From contig NZ_JAJBMO010000008.1 in NCBI RefSeq assembly GCF_020537505.1, positions 1 to 64,000 of the forward strand: DNA of 64,000 nucleotides, given 5' to 3'. The DNA comes from Blautia glucerasea (GTDB lineage: Bacteria > Bacillota > Clostridia > Lachnospirales > Lachnospiraceae). Under the pieces are notes generated by a model, which was not told the origin of the DNA, did not search any database, and worked only from the letters and a program-made list of their open reading frames with translations. Below are positions 55,412 through 64,000 of the stretch, in pieces (the first letter of the stretch is position 1; the number at the start of each line of letters is the position of its first letter). The translations under genes were made by a program, and so were the position numbers.

Positions 55412-56404
55412 CTATGCGATCAGACGCATAAAGGATGCTTTTACTGATTCCTGTTTAACACTTACGTACAGCATTGTTGTGTCCGACTTTGCGTGCCCAG
55501 CATAAGCTTGGATTTCTTGTAATGGCACACCTCTGGCACCTGCATCCGTAAGTAATGTTCTTCTAAATTTATGAGGATGCGCATGTACTCCTGCTTCCGC
55601 TCCAAGTTTCCGGAGCATGTCTTGTATTGCCTGCCTTCCCAGGCGATTATACGGCTTCCTTCCTCTCACAAACAATGCCGGATTGTTATCGTCTCTACTC
55701 TCCAGATATTTCTTAAGATGATAAACACAACCTTCTGTAAGATACACTTTACGCTCCTTCTTACCCTTTTGACCGTAAATGATTATTTCTCTGTTTACAA
55801 AATCTACATCATCACGATTAAGAGCTACCACTTCGCCAATACGCCCAGCCGTACTGTATAAGAGCTCCATGATTGCCACATCTCTTTCCGTTTTCGCTAC
55901 ATCTTTAAGATGTTCCCGCTCTTCTGCAGTGTAAGGTTTCTTGATTTTCTGCGGCACTTTTACACGTTTTAATCTTCTGGCTGGATTCCTGTTTATGTAG
56001 CCTTCATCCGTAGCCCAGCTGAAGAATCCGCTGATATTGTGCCGCAAAGTTTCAAGGTAAGCCAACGAAATTTTCCTCTGTTCCTGGTATACAGCCAAAT
56101 AGTACCTAAGATCATTGGTAGTTATTTCGTGAATTTTCTTATTAATTCCCTGAAATAGTAGTGTAATGCACCGATTGTACGCCAGTAGTGTAGATTCGGC
56201 GCAGTTTTCCAAACGCTTACTAGCTATGTACAGCTTTAGAATTCGCTCCCAGTGTCGTTCCGAAGTAACCAACTGTGTGCACTCCTCTCTCACTTCCATC
56301 CCATGAAGATTGATTGCAAGAACGTTTTCCAGTTTCTGAAGCTGTTCGTCAGTAAGGCTATCCTGCATTGCTACAATTACATTTTGAATCAATTTTTCGG
56401 TCAT
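55412..56404 (-). CDS. Tyrosine recombinase, probable shufflon invertase
   Basis: 330 residues with an N-terminal SAM-like core-binding domain (about 50-160) and a catalytic domain with the full set: Arg in STAGRIGEV, Lys in GQKGKKERK, HKFR box, GHAKSD and nucleophile Tyr in TMLYVSV. Start follows GGGAGG. It lies between cassettes B and C inside the tail genes, far from the prophage end, which argues for invertase rather than integrase. A palindrome CCTTCCTG/CAGGAAGG (56418-56455) surrounds its likely -10 TATAAT, so its expression may be regulated. Confidence 0.88.
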   Translation of the reverse strand: MTEKLIQNVIVAMQDSLTDEQLQKLENVLAINLHGMEVREECTQLVTSERHWERILKLYIASKRLENCAESTLLAYNRCITLLFQGINKKIHEITTNDLRYYLAVYQEQRKISLAYLETLRHNISGFFSWATDEGYINRNPARRLKRVKVPQKIKKPYTAEEREHLKDVAKTERDVAIMELLYSTAGRIGEVVALNRDDVDFVNREIIIYGQKGKKERKVYLTEGCVYHLKKYLESRDDNNPALFVRGRKPYNRLGRQAIQDMLRKLGAEAGVHAHPHKFRRTLLTDAGARGVPLQEIQAYAGHAKSDTTMLYVSVKQESVKASFMRLIA

Positions 56405-56483
56405 AAATGAATACCTCCCTTCCTGATTCCATTATATTTTCTGGTACCAGGAAGGTCTACCCTACAAAGTGCTGACTATATAA

Positions 56484-56491
56484 TATGGCAA
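56484..56491 (+). repeat. Crossover core site B
   Basis: TATGGCAA in TATATAATATGGCAATAACG; 69 bases upstream of the recombinase gene on its 5' side. Confidence 0.65.
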
Positions 56492-56804
56492 TAACGCATC
56501 GTTGCATGACGGTGATATATTGACAGAACGTTCGCTTATCTTTTCAGCAAATCATACAAGAACTGCATCAACATTATCATTCGACATCATTACAAATAAC
56601 ATTGATGTGAGTGAGGGAACTGTTTTATGCAAGCTGAGAGAAAAATATAGACCAGCGTTTGCCTTTCATGCTCTTGGATATTCCTACAATCCAAAGGAAA
56701 TTATAGAACTTTCAATATCCCCAAATGGTGACATTGTAGTGTTCGGAAAATATTCACTGAAAGGTGTTAGAATCTATTTTTCCGTTTCGTATTTATTAAA
56801 ATAG
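56484..56804 (+). other. Silent cassette B: alternative receptor-tip C-terminus
   Basis: 106 codons from the core: YGNNASLHDGDILTERS at the start. It ends ISPNGDIVVFGKYSLKGV and then YLLK, a pattern like the end of phage tail-tip proteins. It is convergent with cassette A, the tails separated by only 70 bases. Confidence 0.75.
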
Positions 56805-56874
56805 TGAATTTCATTACTGAATCATCGCCATTGTAACGGATTGTTTCTCTTGCAGAAATCAAAGGCTTACTATT

Positions 56875-57396
56875 TTAGTCAGACAAAGTTGCTGAAAATT
56901 CGTTCCCTGGCATAATCAGAGTGACGTTTCTCCATGACTTAATTGATATTTTTAGGTCTCCATTGCTAATAGATGCAGTAGGAGTATCTGGGCCGCATAT
57001 AGAATATACTTTTGTGGCTTCCACTACATCGTTCGCCATATCCATATTGATCAATGCAATGCAATCGTTGGTAAAATATAGTAATGCGCAATGTGGAATA
57101 CGTTTGTTTTTGGAAGTTCTATGAATCGTTATTGTGCGTGAAGACGAATTATTATTTGAGATTCTAAAGGAGTTGCCATATAAATAGTTAATGGCTGCCG
57201 GTAGCGTCTGGGTTCCGCTGTCTAAACCGAAGGTTTGTGAGGTCAATCCATTCAAAATCTGCTTCGTCAAATCCTCCAATGTAATAATCCCACCCTCATT
57301 CGTGGTGGGATCGATGAACATCAATTCTTTCCCTGCGGGAATCTGTGTTACTTTTGTGAGGCCGTTTGCGTCCTGGCCGTCTTGTGGTAATGCCAT
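56875..57396 (-). CDS. Phage receptor-tip protein, expressed configuration (constant part plus cassette A)
   Basis: 173 residues. The constant part (1-72, MALPQDGQDANGLTKVTQIP .. TLPAAINYL) resembles the N-terminal attachment segment of small tail-tip proteins; variable cassette A follows from Tyr73 (YGNSFRISNNNSSSRT). AAAGGAG precedes the start and it follows the tail hub gene by 17 bases. It is the only cassette with a translation start. The C-terminal part is expected to contact the host surface (inference). Confidence 0.75.
   Translation of the reverse strand: MALPQDGQDANGLTKVTQIPAGKELMFIDPTTNEGGIITLEDLTKQILNGLTSQTFGLDSGTQTLPAAINYLYGNSFRISNNNSSSRTITIHRTSKNKRIPHCALLYFTNDCIALINMDMANDVVEATKVYSICGPDTPTASISNGDLKISIKSWRNVTLIMPGNEFSATLSD
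57173..57180 (-). repeat. Crossover core site A (expression site)
   Basis: TATGGCAA on the minus strand at codons 73-75 of the receptor-tip gene. GCCAT..ATGGC makes a short inverted repeat around it. Confidence 0.65.
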
Positions 57397-57413
57397 AGCT
57401 TAATCTCCTTTCT

Positions 57414-60400
57414 TCATACCGCATCTACATTCAGATTGACAGCTTTCCCTCCGATCACAAGGAGTTTGCCGCCTACTATGAGCGCTGCAGTCTTGTATGT
57501 GGTAAATCGTCCGATCACCACACCGCCAAACATGTAATCTTCATTCTTTACTTTGATACTGTAGCCGTATCCCAGGAAGCTCTCACCGCTTTCAGTCTTT
57601 TTACGCCAGGAAAACCATGCTGCCGGATAATTCTTTGTGACCTCTCTTCCATTCTGGTACACAACTGCAGTCACTGTTGTGGTGCCGTCTTCGTTGTCAT
57701 GATAGCGGACATTGTACAGAAGCGAATTTCCCACCAGACCGTGTAGGTCTGTAGTTGTCTCGGACAGATTCATCTTCAAACCATCCACGCTTGTCTCAAT
57801 GTTGGCTACTTTCTGGTTTGTCGTGACAATGGCAGCTTTTGCCTGGTCTGCGGTCTTCTGAGCGGCTTTGATATCATCAGCCAGGCCTTCCGCATCCGCA
57901 AGGAGCATGACGGTCTGGGTATCCAGATTCTGGGCTCCGGACGCATCATATAAAGTACAGCGGATTATGTTCACGTCAGCTTCGGAGGGAGCGTATATCT
58001 TCATGATCTCAGCAGATAAAGAACCATACTTCAAAACATAGGTCTTTCCATTGTCTTTTGATTCCTCGATCTGAAAAATTCCGGAATAACTGCTGATGAT
58101 TCCATTGTCATTCTTAAATGCTGAGAAAGTCACGCTTTTCGGAACCAGAGTCTTTCCGTCCTTTTGTTTCCGGATCACCTGGCTGCTGACTCGGAGGTCA
58201 TAGCTGAGACCAATCTTCCCGTCCTTTGCCTTACTGATGGAAAATCTCTTGGTGATCCAGGAGCCCATTGACTTTACAACAAGCGTTTTACCGCCTACAA
58301 CAAGCCCTTTTCCACCGACCAGGAGAACTTTCCCTTCCAGTCCGTAAAGCCCCGAAATATCCACGTAGCCGTTGTCAGAAGTCATTGCTGTGACCTGGTA
58401 CGTTCTCGTTTTCGGGTTCCAGGTACCGCTTACTCCTTCAGAAGCTTTCACCGTAATCTGGTCAATGTGATCGGAAACATCCGTATCACCCAGATACACG
58501 GAAAAAGTGGTATGACAGCTGCTGTAATCCCCACCGGAACCATCCGTATAGGTATGGACCACATGCGCATCATTGTCCAGGGAAGCCCCGATTGCATCCA
58601 GGGTAGAAATCCCGGACAAAGTGTCCAGGGCTTTCTTCGCCGCGTCAGAAGCTGCATTTGCTGTGTTGCTGGCGGCATTTGCGGTACTGGCGGCATTGGA
58701 TGCAGTCGTAGAAGCACTGACAATGTTGGTATTCATCTGGCTGTATAACTGGTTCAGGCTCTGATTCTGATCGTCAAACCAAATCCGGCTGCTCTTGATG
58801 CTCTGGGAGCTGCCGTTGATAGCCGACACCACCGAAGGGATATCCAGCTTAGTGCCGGCAATGGATGCGTTATCCGCTACCATCTTATTGACGATCAGAC
58901 CATCTGCAATAGCTCCTTCTTTCACACCTGTGGCATCCAGCAGAATCCCTTTTCCGGTCTTATCGAACAGGGAAAAGGTAAAATCACCGTTTGCATCCCT
59001 GCCAGCCTGCATCCGGACAGTTCCGTCTGTGTCCCTCCACTGCTGGGTTGCCCCCTGGATCTTAATCCCGCCATCGTCAGATGTGATCATAAATTTATTG
59101 GTGGAAATGGTACCGCTTAAAAGATCCCCAACTGAGACCGTCTGCATAACTGCAGTTCTGATCAGTGCAGAGTCAATCACAGCATTCTGGGAAGTAAGGT
59201 GGATGTTCTGCAAATCCCCCACACCGGCACCACCTGCAAGCAGCGTTTTGATATTGGCATAACTGGAATCCAGGATATTGATCTTTGCATTGGCGGCAGT
59301 AAAATTTGTAGCAGTCAGATCCCTGAAGCTTCCAAACTCTGCATCCAGGTTCTGTACCGTCGCATTGACCGCATTCAGATTCTGGATTGTTGCAAATTTC
59401 AAATTGGCAGTATCCACATCCAGCTTATTGATCATTGCGTGATCGATCATCACAAGCTGCGCATAATACCGCTCCATTTCTTTTGTAGTGGGGCCTTTCC
59501 AGTTCGCATTTGTCTCATCTTCTGATAATCCCACAGCCTCCACAGAATCCGTAAAGCCACCATCATACTCCCTTTCCAGTTTCATCAGCGGGACCTTGTA
59601 GGAGCCCCCTTTCCTGTCTTCCACGGTGAGGACGTCCCACGGATCCAGCCGTGGGTCTCCCATCATCCGTAGGGAGCCTGGCATATAGGAAAAACCTTTC
59701 AGGGAATCCATCACTTTGTCCAGGGTATCCTGTGTCATAAACGGATTGGAAAAGATCACTGCCCTTGGTCCGTCTCCGGATGAAACAGAAACATCTTTCC
59801 CCTCTTCGTCCTGGCCAGTGTAACAGGTAAGCTTTTCCACCTGGAACAGGTAATCGTTGTGTTCAAAAGAATCCCAGTATCTGCCAGTGCTGACCGTATA
59901 CCCGCTGTCCACGTAGCTGTGCAGTTCAATCTGTCCGTTTCTGTTACATACTGCAAAACAGCCATGAAGCTGTGCTACGTAAGAAAGGACCTCCCTGCAG
60001 CTGTAACCTTTCGGAACTTTCATGGAAATGCCGGAAAGACCATCTGTTACAACCATCACACCTGTGATTTCCTGGATCCTTTTCAGAACAGCCGCCGTAT
60101 CCGTACTGTCTCCGTCCATGGAGAATGCACGCTCTGTTTTCATCATCCGGTCATAGGCTGTAAACTCAATCTGTTCTTCATTTCTGGATGGTTTTCCAGG
60201 CGTGAAATATCCCATGGGGATGTATTCCACCAGACCATTCACTTCCATTCCGATCTGGACCAGGAGCTCATGCCCCTCAATGGCTTTTCCCGGATCCGGA
60301 ATTATGATGGTAACGTACTGGCTCACTGTGGAGCCAAGGGAAAAATCATCCTCCCCTTCTGCTCCGCCAGTAAACTTAATGCTTTTCGCATTTGTTATAG

Positions 60401-60485
60401 ATACATCATCATAGGTGATGAGTGCTTTAAAAGTTCGGGAATCCTGTAGTACCAGGTTTCCAAAAGCTTCTGAAGACTGATACAC
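57414..60485 (-). CDS. Phage tail-tip/hub protein
   Basis: 1023 residues, GTG start after AGGAGGTGG. The N-terminal 330 residues have the beta-barrel hub pattern of siphovirus tail proteins (FKALITYDDVSITNAKSI, VQIGMEVNGLVEYIPMGYF), followed by coiled coil with alternating NLNAVNATVQNLDAE, and a long Ala/Ser/Asn helix (residues about 590-640). Two LVVGGK-type motifs (VGGKGLVVGGKTLVV; VGGKLLVIGGK) lie in the C-terminal half. It connects tape measure and receptor-tip gene. Confidence 0.85.
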   Translation of the reverse strand: MYQSSEAFGNLVLQDSRTFKALITYDDVSITNAKSIKFTGGAEGEDDFSLGSTVSQYVTIIIPDPGKAIEGHELLVQIGMEVNGLVEYIPMGYFTPGKPSRNEEQIEFTAYDRMMKTERAFSMDGDSTDTAAVLKRIQEITGVMVVTDGLSGISMKVPKGYSCREVLSYVAQLHGCFAVCNRNGQIELHSYVDSGYTVSTGRYWDSFEHNDYLFQVEKLTCYTGQDEEGKDVSVSSGDGPRAVIFSNPFMTQDTLDKVMDSLKGFSYMPGSLRMMGDPRLDPWDVLTVEDRKGGSYKVPLMKLEREYDGGFTDSVEAVGLSEDETNANWKGPTTKEMERYYAQLVMIDHAMINKLDVDTANLKFATIQNLNAVNATVQNLDAEFGSFRDLTATNFTAANAKINILDSSYANIKTLLAGGAGVGDLQNIHLTSQNAVIDSALIRTAVMQTVSVGDLLSGTISTNKFMITSDDGGIKIQGATQQWRDTDGTVRMQAGRDANGDFTFSLFDKTGKGILLDATGVKEGAIADGLIVNKMVADNASIAGTKLDIPSVVSAINGSSQSIKSSRIWFDDQNQSLNQLYSQMNTNIVSASTTASNAASTANAASNTANAASDAAKKALDTLSGISTLDAIGASLDNDAHVVHTYTDGSGGDYSSCHTTFSVYLGDTDVSDHIDQITVKASEGVSGTWNPKTRTYQVTAMTSDNGYVDISGLYGLEGKVLLVGGKGLVVGGKTLVVKSMGSWITKRFSISKAKDGKIGLSYDLRVSSQVIRKQKDGKTLVPKSVTFSAFKNDNGIISSYSGIFQIEESKDNGKTYVLKYGSLSAEIMKIYAPSEADVNIIRCTLYDASGAQNLDTQTVMLLADAEGLADDIKAAQKTADQAKAAIVTTNQKVANIETSVDGLKMNLSETTTDLHGLVGNSLLYNVRYHDNEDGTTTVTAVVYQNGREVTKNYPAAWFSWRKKTESGESFLGYGYSIKVKNEDYMFGGVVIGRFTTYKTAALIVGGKLLVIGGKAVNLNVDAV

Positions 60486-60496
60486 AGGACCACCTC

Positions 60497-60883
60497 CTAC
60501 TCAGTCATGATCTCAAGTGTTTCCAGGTCAGCCACTGTCAGGGCATCATAACGTGGATCGTCACATTTCTCAATCTCTTCCTCAGAAACAGTATGGATAC
60601 CAACCTCTGTCTCAATCGCCAGGAGCTCATCCAGGTCTTTTGCAAAGCCCTCTTTGTCCTCGATGGAATACTGCCCATTCTCAACCAGGAACTTTCCATC
60701 CTCACCTTTTGCCGCGTATTTCTCAAGCAGTTCCTGACGCTCTGCATCATAGGCATTGGCTGCATCACTGACTGCTGCCAGGTTCTTTTTGATCGCATAT
60801 CCAAGCTTTACCGGCAGCCGCTTCTCCCTTAAGGAAGCACAGCCATTGACAAAATTTAATATATCTTTATTTTTCAGTTTCAT
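60497..60883 (-). CDS. Phage tail-region protein, DUF1617-like
   Basis: 128 residues. Begins MKLKNKDILNFVNGCASL, helical and acidic in the C-terminal half. The start resembles the DUF1617 family of siphovirus tail-region proteins; I am not sure. It overlaps the previous gene by 17 bases and ends 11 bases before the hub start. Confidence 0.6.
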   Translation of the reverse strand: MKLKNKDILNFVNGCASLREKRLPVKLGYAIKKNLAAVSDAANAYDAERQELLEKYAAKGEDGKFLVENGQYSIEDKEGFAKDLDELLAIETEVGIHTVSEEEIEKCDDPRYDALTVADLETLEIMTE

Positions 60884-61115
60884 CTGCAGTACCTCCTGTT
60901 ACACGCTCGTCCTCAGCCGCATAGACTAACTGGTTAAATGCTTCAATATCTTTTCTGCACTCTGTCTTGTTTGTCTCATACAAGTCACGATCCTGGACGG
61001 TAATACTGGTGCTTGCGTTCCCAGCTTCCGGGATCTGTGCAGACATGTACACAACAGGTCTGTCATTGATCATGCTGTTGAAATTCATGGATACTGATTT
61101 TGTTCCTTTTAACAT
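60867..61115 (-). CDS. Small phage tail-region protein
   Basis: 82 residues, not recognised. Start follows AGGAGG. Pattern MINDRPVVYMSAQIP then a helical tail ending in TGGTADETEK. Operonic between two small tail proteins. Confidence 0.7.
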   Translation of the reverse strand: MLKGTKSVSMNFNSMINDRPVVYMSAQIPEAGNASTSITVQDRDLYETNKTECRKDIEAFNQLVYAAEDERVTGGTADETEK

Positions 61116-61127
61116 TTTGGTTTCCTC

Positions 61128-61487
61128 CTATTTTTGAATGATACTCACTGATGCTGATTTATAATAAAAAATCCCATCTCCGATATACCCCAGAACCTCT
61201 TTGGTCAGGGTTCCCCGATATGTGGTAATCGTCAAATCTATCCCATCATCATGAAAAGAGATAGGAAAAAAGCCTGCAACCATAATCTTTTTTATAGCTG
61301 CAAGCTCTGCTTCTGTGAGAATCCCCCACTTTATAGCTACATCTTTCTTTTCTGCAACCACATCACCGATCATGCTTCCGGAAGCACTACGGCCCGTGTT
61401 CGCACTCCAGATAATCTGATCATTTACAGATATCGATACCGGAGAGGGGAGCACCGTACTCCCTGACCACAATATTTTCTTTGCCAT
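61128..61487 (-). CDS. Phage tail protein, DUF6711-like
   Basis: 119 residues, beta-rich: ILWSGSTVLPSPVSISVND, then KWGILTEAELAAIKKI. This resembles a small protein often placed directly after the tape measure in Lachnospiraceae prophages (DUF6711-type); moderate certainty. Nine bases downstream of the tape measure stop. Confidence 0.55.
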   Translation of the reverse strand: MAKKILWSGSTVLPSPVSISVNDQIIWSANTGRSASGSMIGDVVAEKKDVAIKWGILTEAELAAIKKIMVAGFFPISFHDDGIDLTITTYRGTLTKEVLGYIGDGIFYYKSASVSIIQK

Positions 61488-61496
61488 AATGCCTCC

Positions 61497-64000
61497 TTAC
61501 ACAAGCAGTTCTGGTTTTCCGGTTGCTTTTGTGTTCTGGTTGGTTTTTCGGATAAAATATTTTCTTAGTGATTCCGGATCCAACGCAACAATCGGCGTAT
61601 TCTGCAAAAACGCCAGGATCTGTTTCAGAACTGCCAGCAGTTCAGCATCATTTGCACCACCTGCTGCCAGAGCCGCTGCCTTTAATGCCATTTCCTGAAG
61701 CTTGTCCTCCGGAGAAACAATCTCTCCCTGGTGCCGGTTATCACCAATCATTGCAAGCTGGGGCGTGTTAGCTTTTACGAAACCACCATTGGCAAGCATT
61801 GGAATCGTTCCTATAGTTGGAATGCTAAAGCCGTTAAAGCCCCACCAGTTTCCTCCAATCCCAGGAATCCAGTCTGGGACAGTGATTTTAAAGCGGATAT
61901 TGTTTACTTTATTAATAAGTCCGTTTACAGTTCCCAGAACACTGTTAAATCCGCCAATAATAGCGTTAATAGGTGTTTTGGCAATATTAGAAAGCCCTCT
62001 GAACACTCCAACAAAAATACTTTTAATTCCCGTCCATGCTTTCTGCCAGTTGCCAGAAAATACTCCAGATATAAAATCATTGAATCCGTTAAATATCTGC
62101 TTTACATCCCGGATAACATCTTTGGCGCTTTTCAGAAATCCTTTTAGAACGTTTCCAAAAATTCCAAAGTTATTGGTCCAGGCCGTCTTGAATATTGAAC
62201 CAAGCCATTTGGAAAACTGGGATAATTTTTCCTGAATCCAATCCCATTTTTCTTTTATATCATCTCGCAGTGCTTTTACTGCATTTTTCACATTATCTCT
62301 TAATGTTTCAAATGCTTTCACGGCTCCATCGCGAAGCTGAGTTGTTTTTTCAACCACCCAGTCCCTTAATTTAGCAGCATACTCACAGATAGTATCCCAG
62401 TTCTTATATAGCAGGATTCCAGCTACTATTGCGGCAGCAATCCCGATTACCAGCGGACCTCCAAGTGCTCCAACCAGTGCTTCGACTCCTGTCTTCACAA
62501 GAGCTACCGCACCTGAAATACTTTTAATGGAGCTTACAACATTAACTATCGTTGTAATAAAGCCAGCTGCATTTGCGATAAATTCACTTATCTTCCAGGC
62601 AGCGAAGAATGAGGCTATAACCGTTGCTATCGTCTGAATCACTCCCGGATTGGCTGCGCACCAGTCTGAGAAGGTTTTCAAGACTCCATTAATCCTGTCC
62701 CAGATTGCCCCAAAAACACCGCCGGTCCACTGCGCTATTGGCTGCAGTACACTATCCCAGAACCACTGGAATAGAGGCTGTAGGGCTGCAAGTATACCAT
62801 TAAACACGCTGATAACACCGGACATGGTTTCCAGGAATCTTGGAACCACTTCATTCGCTGTCCATGTTTCCAATGGCACCAGAACATTTTCCCAGAACCA
62901 CAGGAGTCCTTCCCCTACATGAATAGTAAATGGGGCAATGGCTTTCCACAATCCATTTAGACTGCTCCGGATCTTGTCGAAGTTGACTTTCATCAGTCCG
63001 TTATTCAGGGCATCTATAAAGCGTGGGATACCTGTGCCAAGGGTCCATTTTCCAACTGGTACAAGGAAATTCTTCCAGAAATCTTTCAGAGAGTTAAATG
63101 TAAATTTTCCAAGCCTCGCAAGGCCTTCATTCCACAGCCTTTTTAAAGACTGTGTAGCAGGATCACACAGCTTCTTGATATTCTGGAACATTTTTGTAAA
63201 CTGTTTGTCCGTTTTATCTACAACAGTTTCACCCTGGGCAAGACTGCCGAAATCAATTCCAGCTCCACCTGCTCCCCCAGTTCCTGTTCCTCTTCCGGAA
63301 GAAGGTGTGGAGCTGGTACTGTCTGTCTGGCTGTCCAGCTTATTCACCTGGTCAAACCCCATGAGGGCACGCATTTTCTCAGCTGCTTTCTGGGCGGATT
63401 TGGCAACGCCATTATTTGCACTGGAAAGATTATCTGCTGAACTGGCTGCATCGTCCATTCCCGTGCTTGCGCCTGCTGCCGCACTTCCGATAGCTGAAAT
63501 CTGTCCGGAAGCACTGTTACTGGATTTCTGACCGGTAATCAGCTCTGTAAACGATTTAAAGGCGTTTGCCAGAGTGATCAGCTTTCCAATTACCGTGTTG
63601 ATCACTCTGATAACCGGAGTGAAAAGATTTATCAGTCCCTGGCCAATCGTAGCCTTCAGGGAATCAAACTGCAGAGTAAGGATCCTTACCTGGTTTGCCC
63701 AGGATCCTGAGGTCCTCGCAAAATCCCCCTGGGCTGCTGCCAGCTGGTTTTGTACGAAGGAATACCTTAGCGCAACCTTTTCAGCTTCTGACATTTTTGC
63801 CGTTGTCTTCCCGAAACCGTTTGCCAGCGCATAACTGTCAAGGGCAGTCTGAGTCATGACTACGCCAAGATCTTTCAAAGATTCCGTTTCGCCTGTGAAA
63901 ACGGATTTCAGCTTGGTGTATGCTTCATCCTGTGACAGATTATAGAAAGACGCCACATCACCTGCCAGCTTGGTAAGGCTGGAGCCCATGTTATAAGCCT
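61497..64000 (-). CDS. Phage tail tape measure protein (5' end outside window)
   Basis: At least 834 residues; the frame runs off the right edge. LAGDVASFYNLSQDEAYTKLKSV and SWANQVRILTLQFDSLKATIGQGL are the typical tape-measure core; hydrophobic segments and long helices follow (IKSISGAVALVKTGVEALVG). It sets tail length and is injected with DNA. Confidence 0.93.
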   Translation of the reverse strand, partial: AYNMGSSLTKLAGDVASFYNLSQDEAYTKLKSVFTGETESLKDLGVVMTQTALDSYALANGFGKTTAKMSEAEKVALRYSFVQNQLAAAQGDFARTSGSWANQVRILTLQFDSLKATIGQGLINLFTPVIRVINTVIGKLITLANAFKSFTELITGQKSSNSASGQISAIGSAAAGASTGMDDAASSADNLSSANNGVAKSAQKAAEKMRALMGFDQVNKLDSQTDSTSSTPSSGRGTGTGGAGGAGIDFGSLAQGETVVDKTDKQFTKMFQNIKKLCDPATQSLKRLWNEGLARLGKFTFNSLKDFWKNFLVPVGKWTLGTGIPRFIDALNNGLMKVNFDKIRSSLNGLWKAIAPFTIHVGEGLLWFWENVLVPLETWTANEVVPRFLETMSGVISVFNGILAALQPLFQWFWDSVLQPIAQWTGGVFGAIWDRINGVLKTFSDWCAANPGVIQTIATVIASFFAAWKISEFIANAAGFITTIVNVVSSIKSISGAVALVKTGVEALVGALGGPLVIGIAAAIVAGILLYKNWDTICEYAAKLRDWVVEKTTQLRDGAVKAFETLRDNVKNAVKALRDDIKEKWDWIQEKLSQFSKWLGSIFKTAWTNNFGIFGNVLKGFLKSAKDVIRDVKQIFNGFNDFISGVFSGNWQKAWTGIKSIFVGVFRGLSNIAKTPINAIIGGFNSVLGTVNGLINKVNNIRFKITVPDWIPGIGGNWWGFNGFSIPTIGTIPMLANGGFVKANTPQLAMIGDNRHQGEIVSPEDKLQEMALKAAALAAGGANDAELLAVLKQILAFLQNTPIVALDPESLRKYFIRKTNQNTKATGKPELLV

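Larger units (their letters stand above)
54407..57180. other. Putative invertible receptor-tip locus (shufflon) with embedded recombinase
   Basis: Four segments each begin at TATGGCAA, in the order + (54407), - (55302), + (56484), - (57180). Each is an open frame of 89-106 codons that continues the 72-residue constant N-terminus at 57396-57181 in frame. A tyrosine recombinase gene lies in the centre. Convergent cassettes form pairs (54407-55302 and 56484-57180) in which a single inversion exchanges the two. Recombination between the outermost sites would invert 2774 bases. No more distant homologous stretch is shared, so exchange is expected at the core. Confidence 0.75.
50776..64000 (-). mobile_element. 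Late-gene end of a siphovirus-type prophage
   Basis: Leftward tail, receptor and lysis genes (tape measure, tail-tip hub, fibre, holin, amidase) from the window edge to the tRNA-Leu. The head, packaging and lysogeny genes lie beyond 64000. All structural genes are on one strand except the alternating cassettes of the shufflon. Confidence 0.92.

Noticed and set aside
55412..56404. Tyrosine recombinase as the prophage integrase
   Set aside because: It lies among late tail genes with in-frame alternative cassettes on both sides, while the prophage end next to tRNA-Leu carries lysis genes and no integrase; the integrase is expected at the other, unseen end.
60593..60832. Plus-strand frames inside the phage tail genes
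   Set aside because: They are antisense shadows of tail genes that have ribosome binding sites, correct length and family motifs.

Overview
The window looks like a chromosomal segment of a low-GC gut Firmicute of the Lachnospiraceae type (Blautia-like; genus is inference). Supporting signs are the type III glutamine synthetase, an ammonium channel fused to a PII domain, a cellobiose phosphorylase operon, the pta-ackA-yceD-rpmF block, a UPF0237/UPF0210 pair, strong AGGAGG ribosome binding sites and a T-box RNA. A selA gene implies selenocysteine use.

1-14 kb: an HPr/Crh-like protein with a cre-like operator, purF behind a long structured leader, and two nitrogen genes (glnN and an amt-PII fusion) that each carry an intrinsic terminator in the leader. 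Then come an ABC-F ATPase, a TRIC-type channel and a LacI-regulated sugar ABC operon (regulator, binding protein, two permeases). 14-33 kb: cellobiose phosphorylase divergent from that operon with LacI-type palindromes between them, a long imperfect-palindrome repeat element (also partly present at the window start), two MATE exporters, a tandem rhamnose-mutarotase-like protein, selA, an Uup-like ABC-F protein, a GH2 glycosidase, a LytTR response regulator convergent with a GHKL sensor kinase, and a surface protein overlapping that kinase. 33-50.5 kb: an esterase, rpmF/yceD/ackA/pta, tmcAL, a tryptophan T-box controlling a TrpX-type ABC transporter, the UPF0210/ACT pair, walJ-like hydrolase, coaE, polA, a zinc-finger membrane protein and ftsH.

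50.7-64 kb: a tRNA-Leu followed by the late end of a siphovirus-type prophage, transcribed leftward: tape measure, small tail proteins, a 1023-residue tail-tip protein, a short receptor-tip gene, a fibre with an S74 chaperone, holin and amidase. Between the receptor-tip gene and the fibre lies the most interesting locus: an embedded tyrosine recombinase surrounded by four C-terminal cassettes in alternating orientation. Each cassette begins at the same 8-bp sequence (TATGGCAA) and each continues the constant 72-residue N-terminus in the same reading frame. The layout predicts a phage shufflon that swaps the tip of a host-recognition protein by DNA inversion.

All calls come from reading the sequence. 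No database search was run, so family names rest on recognised motifs, and statements about novelty are guesses.
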